Below, piece after piece: positions 24,733-33,193 of a stretch of 64,000 nt of DNA. Source of the stretch: RGIG7213 sp045544195 (GTDB lineage Bacteria > Bacillota > Clostridia > Oscillospirales > CAG-272). The DNA lies in contig JAZPYO010000062.1 of NCBI GenBank assembly GCA_045544195.1, positions 1 through 64,000 on the forward strand, given 5' to 3'. The first letter of the stretch is position 1. Every line of letters begins with the position of its first letter. Made by a program: the position numbers and the translations under genes. Below the pieces are notes generated by a model, which ran no database searches, was not told the DNA's origin, and saw only the letters and a list, made by a program, of their open reading frames with translations.

Positions 24733-25208
24733 ACCGTTAATTCCTTTCTTAACATTTCTTTAGCCCTGTGAAATATCACCTTTGCACTTGACTGACATAT
24801 TCCGAGATAAGATGCAATTTCACTGTAAGGCAATTCAGCGTATATTCTCAAAAACACAACATCTCTGTATTTTTTCGGCAGCTTGTTTATGGCTAACTGT
24901 ACCTGTCGGGACTCAAACGCTCTGAAAACTGCATCCTCCGGACTTTCCGCGCTTTGCCCGTCAGCCTCCTCAAGCTCTACGAGCTTGATTTTATTTTTTC
25001 TTAAATAATTGAAATACGTATTTTTGGCTATGGCGGCGAGCCATGTGAAAATATCGCAGCTCCCATTATATTTATCGAAGGATACGTACGCACGGTAAAA
25101 TGCTTCCTGCGTGATCTCCTCTGAAAGTGAGCTGTCACGGCACAGATTGAAGATGAAGCTGTATACGCGCGGAAAATATTTATTGTAGACATCCTCAAAG
25201 CTGTTCAA
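24729..25208 (-). CDS. ECF sigma factor
   Basis: 159 residues from a TTG at 25208 with AAGGAGG 9 bases upstream; an earlier in-frame start at 25247 has no ribosome site. Region 2: FEDVYNKYFPRVYSFIFNLCRD, EEITQEAFYRAYVSFDKY, FTWLAAIAKNTYFNYLRK. Region 4: LPKKYRDVVFLRIYAELPYSEIASYLGICQSSAKVIFHRAKEMLRK. It directs RNA polymerase to a small stress regulon and is inhibited by the coupled anti-sigma protein. Signal and regulon are not visible. Confidence 0.9.
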   Translation of the reverse strand: MNSFEDVYNKYFPRVYSFIFNLCRDSSLSEEITQEAFYRAYVSFDKYNGSCDIFTWLAAIAKNTYFNYLRKNKIKLVELEEADGQSAESPEDAVFRAFESRQVQLAINKLPKKYRDVVFLRIYAELPYSEIASYLGICQSSAKVIFHRAKEMLRKELTV

Positions 25209-25301
25209 CGAAGCACACCTCCTTTGCGTCTGTACAGTTAATAACAAAAACGGTAGAAAGGTTACACGCTATGTATCCGCAGAATTTTATAATGTAATAT
25301 A

Positions 25302-26216
25302 TCAAAGATTTTCCAGATCGTACGGCGTACGTTGATATACGAAATAGTTAAGCCAGTTGGAGAACAAAAGATGAGCGTGTGAACGCCACCTGTTCGGCGG
25401 ACGCTTTGTTTCATCATCGTTTGGAAAATAATTGTACGGCTTTTCAATATTGAGCCCTTTGTTCTTGTCGCGGAAATATTCAAGCGATAACGTATCGTAG
25501 TCGTATTCGCAGTGGCCTGTGATAAAAAATCTGCTTGCGGTATCGTCGGATATAAGATAAGGCCCTGCCTTTTCCGACGAAGCGAGTATTTTCAGATTGA
25601 ATGCAGCCTGCAGATCGTGAATATCTATTTCCGTGTGCCTTGAATGAGGAGCGAGAAATGTTTCGTCAAAGCCACGGACGATAGGGTGTGCAGGGGTATG
25701 GACGGTATGCTCAAATATACCGAACATTTTTTTATCAAGCATTTGCTTTCCTATGCCGTAATAGTAGTAAAGAGCCGCCTGAGATGCCCAGCATATAAAT
25801 ATGGTAGAGCAAACGTTCTTTTCTGCCCATTTGAAAATCCTGCAAAGATTATCCCAATACTTGACTTCCTTGAAATCAAGATTTTCAACAGGAGCGCCTG
25901 TTATTATAAGACCGTCGAACTTTTTGTGACAAACGTCATCAAAATCGGCGTAAAAAAGCCCCATATGCTCTTCGGAATAGTTTTTCGATATGTGTCTGTC
26001 AACTCTTATAAGAGTCAACTCGACTTGAAGGGAGGTGTTGGAAAGCAAGCGGACAAGCTGAGTTTCCGTTACCTCTTTAGTAGGCATAAGATTGAGAACT
26101 GCTATCTGCAAAGGGCGAATGTCCTGCTGCTCAGCTCTCAATTTGTTCATAACGAATATATTTTCGCTTCGTAATATTTCCGCGGCAGGAAGCCCGTCGG
26201 GAATTTTTATAGGCAT
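25302..26216 (-). CDS. metA: homoserine O-acetyltransferase (MetA family)
   Basis: 304 residues, full length. It acylates homoserine in the first committed step of methionine synthesis. The nucleophile is Cys142 (FICWASQAA), with the oxyanion and His parts in GIFEHTV and ITGHCEYD. Residue 111 is Glu (TGAPVE), which in the MetA family marks acetyl-CoA use, whereas Gly at this site goes with succinyl-CoA; so acetyltransferase is predicted despite the metA name. AAGGAG site; own promoter. I found no SAM riboswitch or T-box in its short leader. Confidence 0.93.
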   Translation of the reverse strand: MPIKIPDGLPAAEILRSENIFVMNKLRAEQQDIRPLQIAVLNLMPTKEVTETQLVRLLSNTSLQVELTLIRVDRHISKNYSEEHMGLFYADFDDVCHKKFDGLIITGAPVENLDFKEVKYWDNLCRIFKWAEKNVCSTIFICWASQAALYYYYGIGKQMLDKKMFGIFEHTVHTPAHPIVRGFDETFLAPHSRHTEIDIHDLQAAFNLKILASSEKAGPYLISDDTASRFFITGHCEYDYDTLSLEYFRDKNKGLNIEKPYNYFPNDDETKRPPNRWRSHAHLLFSNWLNYFVYQRTPYDLENL

Positions 26217-26268
26217 AATGTACTCCTTTTGTCAAGTCATCTTTTAAATATACATAATTAATCATTAT

Positions 26269-26297
26269 ATTTTACCATACAAACACGTCGATTTCAA
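26269..26297 (-). promoter_or_regulatory. metA promoter
   Basis: Minus strand TTGAAA, 17 bases, TAAAAT, about 50 bases before the start. Confidence 0.6.
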
Positions 26298-26433
26298 GTG
26301 CAGATGCGGGAAATTTTGAAAAAAGTATTGAAATGTACATATAAAAGACGGTAAAATTTTATTGAAAAAAGTTTTATTCGATGCAATAAAAAGCCTTTCT
26401 TATGCATTTATTGTGTGACAGGAGAAAAAAGCT

Positions 26434-27015
26434 ATGCAGTATATGAAGGAATTTTCGTCGCCGAAAACAACTGAATATACCGATAACACCGAAAATGCTC
26501 AGCTTGAAGAATACATCGCAAGAGCCGCCGCAGGCGACACGGAGGGGATTGCGGAATTGTATATTCATACGCAAAGCTCGGTGTATGGCTTCGCTTTGTC
26601 AATTTTGAAAAACACCGCAGATGCTGAGGATGTTATGCACGATACGTATGTACGCATATTTTCCTATGCAGGCTCGTATAAGCCGAGGGGAAATCCTATA
26701 CCTTGGATACTTGAAATAACGAAAAACCTTGCATTTATGGCATTGAGAAAGAAAAAAAGGTCTCAGCCGATGCAAGACGAGCTGTTGCACAATTCAGTAT
26801 CAAACGCAGATTTTTCCGAACAGGTGACAGATGAGCTGTCTGTCACTCAGGCTATGATGACACTCGGGCAGGAAGAGCGGCAAATAGTCACCTTGCATGC
26901 GGTGACGGGTCTTAAGCACAGGGAAATAGCAAAGCTGCTTGATATGCCGCTGGCGACGGTGCTTTCAAAATACAACAGATCGATCAAAAAAATGAAAAAG
27001 ATTTTGGGAGGGTAA
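26434..27015 (+). CDS. ECF-like sigma factor partnered with RsgI-type anti-sigma
   Basis: 193 residues: a 25-residue polar N-terminal extension, region 2 (YIARAAAGDTEGIAELYIHTQSSVYGFALSILKNTADAEDVMHDTYVRIFSYAGSY), then region 4 (LSVTQAMMTLGQEERQIVTLHAVTGLKHREIAKLLDMPLATVLSKYNRSIKKMKK). It is a sigma-70-family, ECF-type factor. AGGAG lies 9 bases before the ATG. The next gene begins 5 bases after its stop and encodes a membrane anti-sigma protein, so the two form a transmembrane signalling pair. Confidence 0.88.
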   Translation: MQYMKEFSSPKTTEYTDNTENAQLEEYIARAAAGDTEGIAELYIHTQSSVYGFALSILKNTADAEDVMHDTYVRIFSYAGSYKPRGNPIPWILEITKNLAFMALRKKKRSQPMQDELLHNSVSNADFSEQVTDELSVTQAMMTLGQEERQIVTLHAVTGLKHREIAKLLDMPLATVLSKYNRSIKKMKKILGG

Positions 27016-27019
27016 ATTA

Positions 27020-28573
27020 ATGTCGGACAATATTGAAAAAAGGTTGAAAAGAGAAATAGAGCAGTCTACGCCTGATGTTCTTGACAAAATAATAGCCTCC
27101 TGCAACGAGAAAGGCAGGTATCAAAAAATGAAAAAAACTTTTAATTTCAAACCGCTTGTGGCGGTAGCGGCGGCAGTATTCCTGATATTCGGGACTGTTT
27201 TGAGCACATTTATGTATACGTCGGTAAACGCAGTTGACTCTGTTGTGTCGATCGATGTGAATCCGAGCGTTGAGATCAGCGTAAACAAAAAGCAAAAGGT
27301 CATTGATGTAAAAGCTGTAAATGACGACGGTGCGGATCTTCTCGGTACAAAGAATTATAAGGGAATGGATCTGGAATCGGCGGTTGACAGTATAGTCACC
27401 TCTCTCAACGAAAGCGGTTATATAGATGCAGACCGAAATTCCATTCTTGTTTCGGTAAAGAACGATGATAAGGAAAAGGGAAATAAGCTATCTGAAAAGC
27501 TCGCGCAGATGATCTACGATCTGTTTGCTGAAACGGATATTTCGGCATCTATACTCAGCCAGTCGGTAACAAGCACCGATCAGCTTGCAGAGCTTGTGAA
27601 TTCCTATGGTATTTCAGAGGGGAAGGCGCAGCTCATAGCTCAGATACTGGATGAGAATCAACTGCTCACAGCAGATTCTATTGCAAATCTTTCAGTAAAC
27701 GATCTTAATTTGCTCATATCCGCAAATGATCTTCAGCTTAAGCATGCAAAATGCAAGGGCGAACCGAAGGACACATCGTATATAGGTAAGGATGCGGCAA
27801 AGCTTTTTGCACTGCAGCAGGCAGGTCTTACAGAAACCGATGTTACAAGGCTCAAGGTTAAAATGGATTGTGATGACGGTGTTATGGTATACGAGGTTGA
27901 ATTTAACGTTGGCAATACCGAATATGAATACGAAATAGATTCGGTTACAGGCAAGATCGTAGATTCTGAAATTGAAATTGATGACGATGATGACAACGGC
28001 AAGCACAACGGTAACGGCAACGGAAATGGCAACGGAAATGGCAACGGCAACGGTCAGAACGGCAATAACGGCGGTATAAAGGACGATGAAAATATCGATA
28101 CGTCCGCTTTCATAACAGAAGAGCGTGCGTACGAGATAGCATACGAAAAAGCAGGTATTGAAACCGGCACAGCGCTATTTGAAAAAATAAAGCTTGACAA
28201 GGATGACGGCGCGTACGAATACGATGTTACGCTTAAAACCGATGTGGATTGCTATAAATACGAAATAGATGCTGTAAGCGGTAATATTACATTTGAAAGT
28301 GTAAAGAAGATCAATGGTATAAATGCAGGAGACAAGGGCTGGGATCAGGTAGATCAAAACGATTATATCGGCAAAGAAAGAGCATATAAGGCGGCACTTG
28401 AAGCCTGCGGACTTTCAAAGGAAGATGTTGAAGAATACAAAGTCAAGCTCGACGACGATGACGGAGCTATATTATATGAGGTCGAAATAAAGCATAACGG
28501 ATATGAGTATGAGCTTGAGATCAACGCTGTGACAGGTGAAATAATCAAGCACGAAACTGAAAAAGATGACTGA
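27020..28573 (+). CDS. RsgI-family membrane anti-sigma protein with PepSY repeats
   Basis: 517 residues. A 44-residue cytoplasmic head (MSDNIEKRLKREIEQ) would bind the sigma factor; a membrane helix spans about 45-66; then the RsgI middle domain (VVSIDVNPSVEISVNKKQKVIDVKAVNDDG...), the part that autocleaves in RsgI proteins of Clostridium thermocellum. Outside follow three PepSY-like modules (about 255-320, 365-425, 448-515), each ending YEYEIDAVTG or similar, separated by an Asn-Gly repeat linker near 325-350. RsgI proteins in cellulolytic species sense polysaccharides through C-terminal binding modules; here PepSY replaces them, so the signal is unknown. Confidence 0.85.
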   Translation: MSDNIEKRLKREIEQSTPDVLDKIIASCNEKGRYQKMKKTFNFKPLVAVAAAVFLIFGTVLSTFMYTSVNAVDSVVSIDVNPSVEISVNKKQKVIDVKAVNDDGADLLGTKNYKGMDLESAVDSIVTSLNESGYIDADRNSILVSVKNDDKEKGNKLSEKLAQMIYDLFAETDISASILSQSVTSTDQLAELVNSYGISEGKAQLIAQILDENQLLTADSIANLSVNDLNLLISANDLQLKHAKCKGEPKDTSYIGKDAAKLFALQQAGLTETDVTRLKVKMDCDDGVMVYEVEFNVGNTEYEYEIDSVTGKIVDSEIEIDDDDDNGKHNGNGNGNGNGNGNGNGQNGNNGGIKDDENIDTSAFITEERAYEIAYEKAGIETGTALFEKIKLDKDDGAYEYDVTLKTDVDCYKYEIDAVSGNITFESVKKINGINAGDKGWDQVDQNDYIGKERAYKAALEACGLSKEDVEEYKVKLDDDDGAILYEVEIKHNGYEYELEINAVTGEIIKHETEKDD

Positions 28574-28576
28574 ACG

Positions 28577-28613
28577 AAAAAATACGCAAGGAATTGATTC
28601 CTTGCGTATTTTT
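28577..28613. terminator. bidirectional terminator
   Basis: AAAAATACGCAAGGAA and its complement form a long perfect stem flanked by A and T runs, between the RsgI gene and the converging surface-protein gene. Confidence 0.9.
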
Positions 28614-28634
28614 GATATCAGCAATCAGTTAAGA

Positions 28635-29888
28635 TCAAGCGCGAGCCTTCTTGGAAACTACAACGCCTGCGAGCGCGATAGATGCAACTGCAGCTACAAC
28701 TACTACGAAAGCATCGCCTGTTTCGGGGTTGTTTTCGCCTTCGCCTTCGCCTTCACCTTCGCCTTCACCCTCACCTTCGTCTACAACTTCTTCGTAGCTG
28801 ATGGTGAATGTGTCATCGCCGTTGTCAACGAGTGTGAACTCAAGCTCAACGTTGCCGGGAACAAACATCTTTTCGTTTGTGCCTGTAGATGTGTTCTTGA
28901 ATGTACCGCTTGTTGCTGTGTTGTCGATGTATGCTTCAGCCATATACCAGTGAGCGTTATCGCTTGCCTTTAAGAATATGTAGCTGTCCTGCGTAAATGT
29001 AACTGTGAGCTTGCCGTCAACGAACTTGTATTCGCCGAGGTTTTCCCAGTCAGCCTCACAACCGTAGTCAGCGCCGTTGATGTAACCAACGAGGTGGTAA
29101 TCAAGCGCAGCGGGAGCGGGAGCTGTGTAGTTGTAAGCGATGTCGCAAGATTTGTAATTTTCTCTGCCTGCAACAGCAACGGGATCTGTGAAGGAAACTG
29201 TAGCGCCTTCACCTGCAACGATACCTGCAGCAGCACCCTTTTTGTAGTCATCTCTGATCATAATCTTGTTGTTTTCAAAAACGTTGTTGCCAACGAGTGT
29301 GATCATCTGATCGTCAGAGGAAGCTCTGAGCTCGATAGCGCAGTTTCTGTCGCCGGGGTTTGCATAGCTTGCAAACTTTGTGTCCTTAACGGTAGCTACA
29401 ACGGAAACACCTGCAGAGGAAGAACCGTTGGAAGAGTCGATACCTGCCTTACCGCCGGAAAGTGTGCAGCCTTCAACTGTGATGTTACCGCCGTTTGCGA
29501 ATATTGCATCGCAAGCGTCAACGCCACCTTCAACGGTGATGTTCTTAAGTGTAAGAGTACCGTTGGACATGTCGATCGCATCGTTGCCGGATTGGATCTT
29601 ACCTGTCTTAGCTTCGGAAGAATCGTAGATCTCAACAGTTGCGCCGTTATCGATCTTAATAACGATGTCGTCACTCTGCCAAGTGAAGCCGTTAAGGTCA
29701 ACTACGAGGTTGTCGGAAGCGTTGGAAAGGGTAAGTCTATCAGCACCCATGATGTCAGCTGTCAGCTTGTTAACAGTACCGTCAAAAGCAAACTGTGATG
29801 TGGATGTTACGTCAGCTGCATTAACAGAAAAGCTCATGCAAGCTACGATCATTGTTGCAATAACAAATAATGAGATAATCTTTTTCAT
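28635..29888 (-). CDS. sortase-type surface protein with beta-helix and starch-binding-like module
   Basis: 417 residues. Signal peptide MKKIISLFVIATMIVACMSFSVNA. Residues 25-235 have strand repeats typical of a right-handed beta-helix (LVVDLNGFTWQSDDIVIKIDNGATVEIYDSSEAKTG; GTLTLKNITVEGG; GGNITVEGCTLSGGKAG). Residues 255-365 resemble the LVGYINGADYG...ENLGEYKFVDGKL modules found in Ruminococcus amylolytic proteins, suggesting glycan binding (inference). A Gly-Glu repeat precedes NPETGD, a membrane helix and KKARA: an LPXTG-like wall-sorting signal with N at the first position. ATG chosen for AGGAGG. Paralogue of the gene at 31435-32361. Confidence 0.78.
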   Translation of the reverse strand: MKKIISLFVIATMIVACMSFSVNAADVTSTSQFAFDGTVNKLTADIMGADRLTLSNASDNLVVDLNGFTWQSDDIVIKIDNGATVEIYDSSEAKTGKIQSGNDAIDMSNGTLTLKNITVEGGVDACDAIFANGGNITVEGCTLSGGKAGIDSSNGSSSAGVSVVATVKDTKFASYANPGDRNCAIELRASSDDQMITLVGNNVFENNKIMIRDDYKKGAAAGIVAGEGATVSFTDPVAVAGRENYKSCDIAYNYTAPAPAALDYHLVGYINGADYGCEADWENLGEYKFVDGKLTVTFTQDSYIFLKASDNAHWYMAEAYIDNTATSGTFKNTSTGTNEKMFVPGNVELEFTLVDNGDDTFTISYEEVVDEGEGEGEGEGEGEGENNPETGDAFVVVVAAVASIALAGVVVSKKARA

Positions 29889-29925
29889 TACTAATCCTCC
29901 TATAAATTTTTTGTTTTGCATATCT

Positions 29926-29954
29926 AATATACATTAAAAAGCCTTTTTTGTCAA
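29926..29954 (-). promoter_or_regulatory. cassette promoter A
   Basis: Minus strand TTGACA, 17 bases, TATATT. Near-identical to promoters B and C, including the spacer end TTTTTAATG and the following leader GCAAAACAAAAAATTT. Confidence 0.8.
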
Positions 29955-29990
29955 GAGCAATATTGAAATAACTGCCAAGATTTCACAAAC

Positions 29991-30023
29991 AAAAAAAGAT
30001 GTGTGCAAAAACACACATCTTTT
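29991..30023 (-). terminator. cassette terminator, copy 1
   Basis: AGATGTGTG-CAAAAA-CACACATCT with a T run on the minus strand; the same sequence as the terminator at 31386. Confidence 0.88.
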
Positions 30024-30029
30024 AACGGT

Positions 30030-31280
30030 TTATGCAGGTTCTCCGTCGGTGTACCAATCAATAGCACCGAGACGCACCATTTGTGCGATAACATCATAGA
30101 ACGGGTCAAATTCGCTTTTGGTGTTCTTCTGATGCTCGTGTACGTTTGATCTGATGAATATGTCAACATCCTTGAGCTGATCTTTTTCAGCATCGGTGAG
30201 TGTATAGTAAGGATATGTTTTTTCTAAAGATGCAGGAATATACACATATACAGAGGATATTTCTCTGAAGATGGTGACGTTTTCATTTATCCACTGCTGC
30301 ACAACGCTTACATTTTCATCTTTTTTGAAATAATGCTGGTATACTGTTTCCCATAACATATTGGTACCTGTAAGCTCAGCGTTAAGATCGTAATCGGCTG
30401 CTGCATCGTATGCAGCTACGATTGCAGACAGATCACCTGTTATCAGTGATTTCCAAATGGTAAATCCGTCTTTTTCGATATACTGCAAGCCGAGAGAAAT
30501 TTCGCAATTGACACCGAATGCGAGCTTTGCTAAATCCTCGCCGCTGCGTGATATCGGATGCGGCACGCCCACATCCGATAATTCATCCCATGCGGTAGCA
30601 GACAGACAGTCGTTACAATCAATTACGATCTTGCCGTCTTCGATATCAATTTCAAAGTCGTCCTCAATATCAATTTTTGTGGCGATGTACGGTGCTTTAT
30701 CAACGTATTTATCAGAAATTGCGATTATCTCCTCTTCGGTATAATCGTCGATTTTGCTCTTCAGAGCTTCTCCGTTTTTATATGCATCGGTCAGCCATCC
30801 GGCAAAGATATACTGCGGGTCTTTGTAAATAAGCATATTGCTTTCTTCAAGATAAATTGACTTGCCGATCGTCTTTTCCCACATAGTGCGATAAATGTCA
30901 TCTTCTTTTACCGAACGAATGAGATAAACGCTGTCATCAGACGCAAGCTCTTCCATAGTGTCGACGTCTAACTGAATGATGGCTTGCATTACCTTGCCTG
31001 TATAATGCTGCACCTCGTCTTTTGTTAGATCTAAAGCACTTTCGGGCAGTTCACCGTTCGGACGTATGGTGTTATTATCCGTTGTCGGTTTATTTTCGTC
31101 CGAGGTGGATTCGCCGGGGATGGATGTGTCGGATTCGGAAATGTCTGAAGCGGAAGTATCGGGTGCACTTTCGTATGCTTTCGGTGTTTCCGGAGGATTT
31201 TCTTCATTACCGTCATTGCTGCAGGCTGCCATTGAAAATAATACGGTCAGGCACAGCAACAAAGAAAAAATCTTTTTCAT
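30030..31280 (-). CDS. lipoprotein of unknown function
   Basis: 416 residues. Signal peptide and lipobox MKKIFSLLLCLTVLFSMAAC; then a 60-residue Ser/Thr/Glu/Asp/Pro-rich linker and a mixed alpha/beta domain from about residue 80 (LTKDEVQHYTGKVMQAIIQLDVDTMEELASDD...). Helical segments repeat (AGWLTDAYKNGEAL; IVAAYDAAADYDLNAELTG) and the C terminus is acidic. No known family recognised. It lies between two paralogous surface-protein genes and uses a promoter and leader almost identical to theirs, so it is probably co-regulated and co-localised at the cell surface. Confidence 0.75.
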   Translation of the reverse strand: MKKIFSLLLCLTVLFSMAACSNDGNEENPPETPKAYESAPDTSASDISESDTSIPGESTSDENKPTTDNNTIRPNGELPESALDLTKDEVQHYTGKVMQAIIQLDVDTMEELASDDSVYLIRSVKEDDIYRTMWEKTIGKSIYLEESNMLIYKDPQYIFAGWLTDAYKNGEALKSKIDDYTEEEIIAISDKYVDKAPYIATKIDIEDDFEIDIEDGKIVIDCNDCLSATAWDELSDVGVPHPISRSGEDLAKLAFGVNCEISLGLQYIEKDGFTIWKSLITGDLSAIVAAYDAAADYDLNAELTGTNMLWETVYQHYFKKDENVSVVQQWINENVTIFREISSVYVYIPASLEKTYPYYTLTDAEKDQLKDVDIFIRSNVHEHQKNTKSEFDPFYDVIAQMVRLGAIDWYTDGEPA

Positions 31281-31316
31281 AATAGTTCTCCTGTTAATTT
31301 TTTGTTTTGCTCATTC

Positions 31317-31345
31317 AATATACAATAAAAATCCTTTGTTGTCAA
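31317..31345 (-). promoter_or_regulatory. cassette promoter B
   Basis: Minus strand TTGACA, 17 bases, TATATT, leader GCAAAACAAAAAATTA. Upstream of the -35, the CTTGGC(A/G)GTTATTTCA block is shared with promoter A. Confidence 0.8.
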
Positions 31346-31385
31346 GTGCAATAATATGAAATAACCGCCAAGTGCACACACAAAT

Positions 31386-31421
31386 AAAAAAGATGTGTGC
31401 AAAAACACACATCTTTTTTTT
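31386..31421 (-). terminator. cassette terminator, copy 2
   Basis: AGATGTGTG-CAAAAA-CACACATCT, identical in stem and loop to the copy at 29991, with A and T runs on both sides. Confidence 0.9.
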
Positions 31422-31434
31422 GATTATAGTTTGA

Positions 31435-32361
31435 TTAAGCGCGAACCTTCTTGGAAACTACTACGCCTGCAAGTGCGAAAGCTGCAACTGTAGCTGCAAC
31501 TACTACGAAAGCATCGCCTGTTTCGGGGTTGTTTTCGCCTTCGCCTTCACCTTCACCTTCACCTGCATCGTCGCCACCTTCTGTAGCTGTGTAGGTGTAA
31601 GTGATTTCAGAGTAGGTGTAGTTGTCTCTGCCTGCAACAGCAGCGGGATCTGTGAAGGAGATTGTAGCGCCTTCGCCTGCTGCGATAACGTCAGCTACGC
31701 CTTCAGGACCATTGTACTCTGAACGGATCATAACCTTGTTAACATTGAAAACAGTGTTGCCGCAGATAGTAACGGATTCGTCAGCAGAGTATGCTCTGAG
31801 CTCGATAGCGCAGTTTCTGTCACCGGGGTTAGCGTAGGTGTCGAATACTGTGTCTGTGATAACAGCTACAACCGGAACACCTGCAGCAGCAGAACCGTTA
31901 GCAGCATCAAGACCTGCCTTGCCGGCAGAAAGCTTGCAGCCCTTAATTGAAATGTTACCGCCAGCTGCGAAAACAGCGTCCATACCATCATCGCCACCGA
32001 TAACTGTGATGTTTTCGATGTTAAGCGCGCCGTTGGAAATGGAGATAGCATCGTTTGCGCTGGACTTGACAGTACCGGTTTTAGCTTCGGAAGAATCGTA
32101 AACGGTAGCAGATGCACCGTTGTCAACCTTCAGAACTACATCGGCGCATTCCCAAGTAAAGCCGTTAAGGTCAACTACGAGGTTCTGTGCGGGATCGGTC
32201 AAATGAAGCGGAACGTCGGAATTGATGTTCGCTGTCAGCTTGTTAACTGTACCGTCGTAAGCAAACTGTGCTGTGGATGTTACGTCAGCAGCGCTTGTCG
32301 AGATGGACATAGCTGCTACGATCATTGTTGCAATAACAAATAATGAGATAATCTTTTTCAT
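31435..32361 (-). CDS. sortase-type beta-helix surface protein (paralogue)
   Basis: 308 residues. Signal peptide MKKIISLFVIATMIVAAMSISTSA and the following beta-helix repeats (LVVDLNGFTWECADVVLKVDNGASATVYDSSEAKTG; GGNISIKGCKLSAGKAG) are clearly homologous to the product of 28635-29888. It lacks the second, starch-binding-like module: the helix runs straight into a short Gly-Glu repeat and the NPETGD-helix-KKVRA sorting signal. Probably wall-anchored by a sortase encoded elsewhere. The sequence identity extends into promoter and terminator, so the pair arose by local duplication followed by loss or gain of the extra module. Confidence 0.78.
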   Translation of the reverse strand: MKKIISLFVIATMIVAAMSISTSAADVTSTAQFAYDGTVNKLTANINSDVPLHLTDPAQNLVVDLNGFTWECADVVLKVDNGASATVYDSSEAKTGTVKSSANDAISISNGALNIENITVIGGDDGMDAVFAAGGNISIKGCKLSAGKAGLDAANGSAAAGVPVVAVITDTVFDTYANPGDRNCAIELRAYSADESVTICGNTVFNVNKVMIRSEYNGPEGVADVIAAGEGATISFTDPAAVAGRDNYTYSEITYTYTATEGGDDAGEGEGEGEGENNPETGDAFVVVAATVAAFALAGVVVSKKVRA

Positions 32362-32396
32362 ATTAATCCTCCTTAAAATTTTTGTTTTGCAATTTT

Positions 32397-32425
32397 AATA
32401 TACATTAAAAAGACCCGTTTGTCAA
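32397..32425 (-). promoter_or_regulatory. cassette promoter C
   Basis: Minus strand TTGACA, 17 bases, TATATT, leader GCAAAACAAAAATTTT; spacer end CTTTTTAATG matches promoter A. Confidence 0.8.
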
Positions 32426-32534
32426 GTATTATCCGCAAATTTTATCTTATTATTCCAAAAATTGAACGAAAAAGTTATTTGATTAACAATTGCTGAAAAA
32501 AACTCAGTATACAAAGGGAATGCGCTTTATCGCT

Positions 32535-33188
32535 TTAATCCTTCCATATAAATTTGCGATTGACGGATTCGCCGCCGTCAACAATAATGCTTTGACCTGT
32601 GCAAAATGTATTCGTCACCGTAAGAAAATATGCCCAATTTGCAATTTCTTCAACGGTAGCCCATTTTTTTAACGGAGTTTCTTCCATTATCTGAGCCCAT
32701 AGCTCAGGGTCGTTTATTACACAGTCATTCAAAGGTGTAAAAACTCCGCCTGGATCAAGGCTGTTGCACGTAGCGCCGAAGGGAGCGATCCTCATAGCTA
32801 CGTTCTTTGTGTAAGCGATAACTCCGCCCTTGCTTGCACAGTATTCGGGAAATTCGCTTCCCGTGTGACCGCTTGCAGAGCCGATGCTCAGCACAGAGCG
32901 TATCCCTTTCCGAACACCGTATTTTTCTGTTACCGCAATAAGAGCCTTAAGATTTGTTTCTATATCATTTTCATTTTGCGTTCCTGCGTTGTTTATCAAT
33001 ACGTCCACGTCACTTATTTCGGGAAGAAGGTCTGATCTGCAAATATCGAGCTGATAGTGCGTGTAATGTTCATTTGCGATCGCAGAAGGCTGTCTGTCAA
33101 AGCCTGTGACCGAATGACCGTTTTTTAAAAACAGCTCAGCTATCGCCTTTCCTATGCCTTGCGATGATCCCGTTATCAGTATTTTCAT
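32535..33188 (-). CDS. short-chain dehydrogenase/reductase
   Basis: 217 residues, a classical SDR. Cofactor loop GSSQGIGKAIAELF, the NNAG motif (LINNAGTQNEND), Ser of the triad in SIGSASGHTGSEFPEYCASKGG with Tyr-x3-Lys, and NSLDPGGVFTPL after it. After the glycine loop the second strand ends TGFDRQ, an acidic residue that favours NAD(H). The substrate is unknown. It starts 5 bases after the queuosine-precursor transporter stop, with GGAGG inside the end of that gene, so it is the second gene of the preQ1-riboswitch transcript; a link to deazapurine metabolism is an inference worth testing. Confidence 0.85.
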   Translation of the reverse strand: MKILITGSSQGIGKAIAELFLKNGHSVTGFDRQPSAIANEHYTHYQLDICRSDLLPEISDVDVLINNAGTQNENDIETNLKALIAVTEKYGVRKGIRSVLSIGSASGHTGSEFPEYCASKGGVIAYTKNVAMRIAPFGATCNSLDPGGVFTPLNDCVINDPELWAQIMEETPLKKWATVEEIANWAYFLTVTNTFCTGQSIIVDGGESVNRKFIWKD

Positions 33189-33193
33189 TTGTA

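Noticed and set aside
26217..26300. SAM riboswitch or T-box upstream of metA
   Set aside because: The leader is only about 50 bases and lacks the SAM-I core and T-box motifs.
27950..28070. AAYGGHAAYGG repeat as a mobile or structural DNA repeat
   Set aside because: It encodes the Asn-Gly linker of the RsgI-type protein.
29094..29798. Plus-strand 234-codon open frame rich in Cys/Val
   Set aside because: Antisense to the beta-helix surface protein; no ribosome site or signal peptide.
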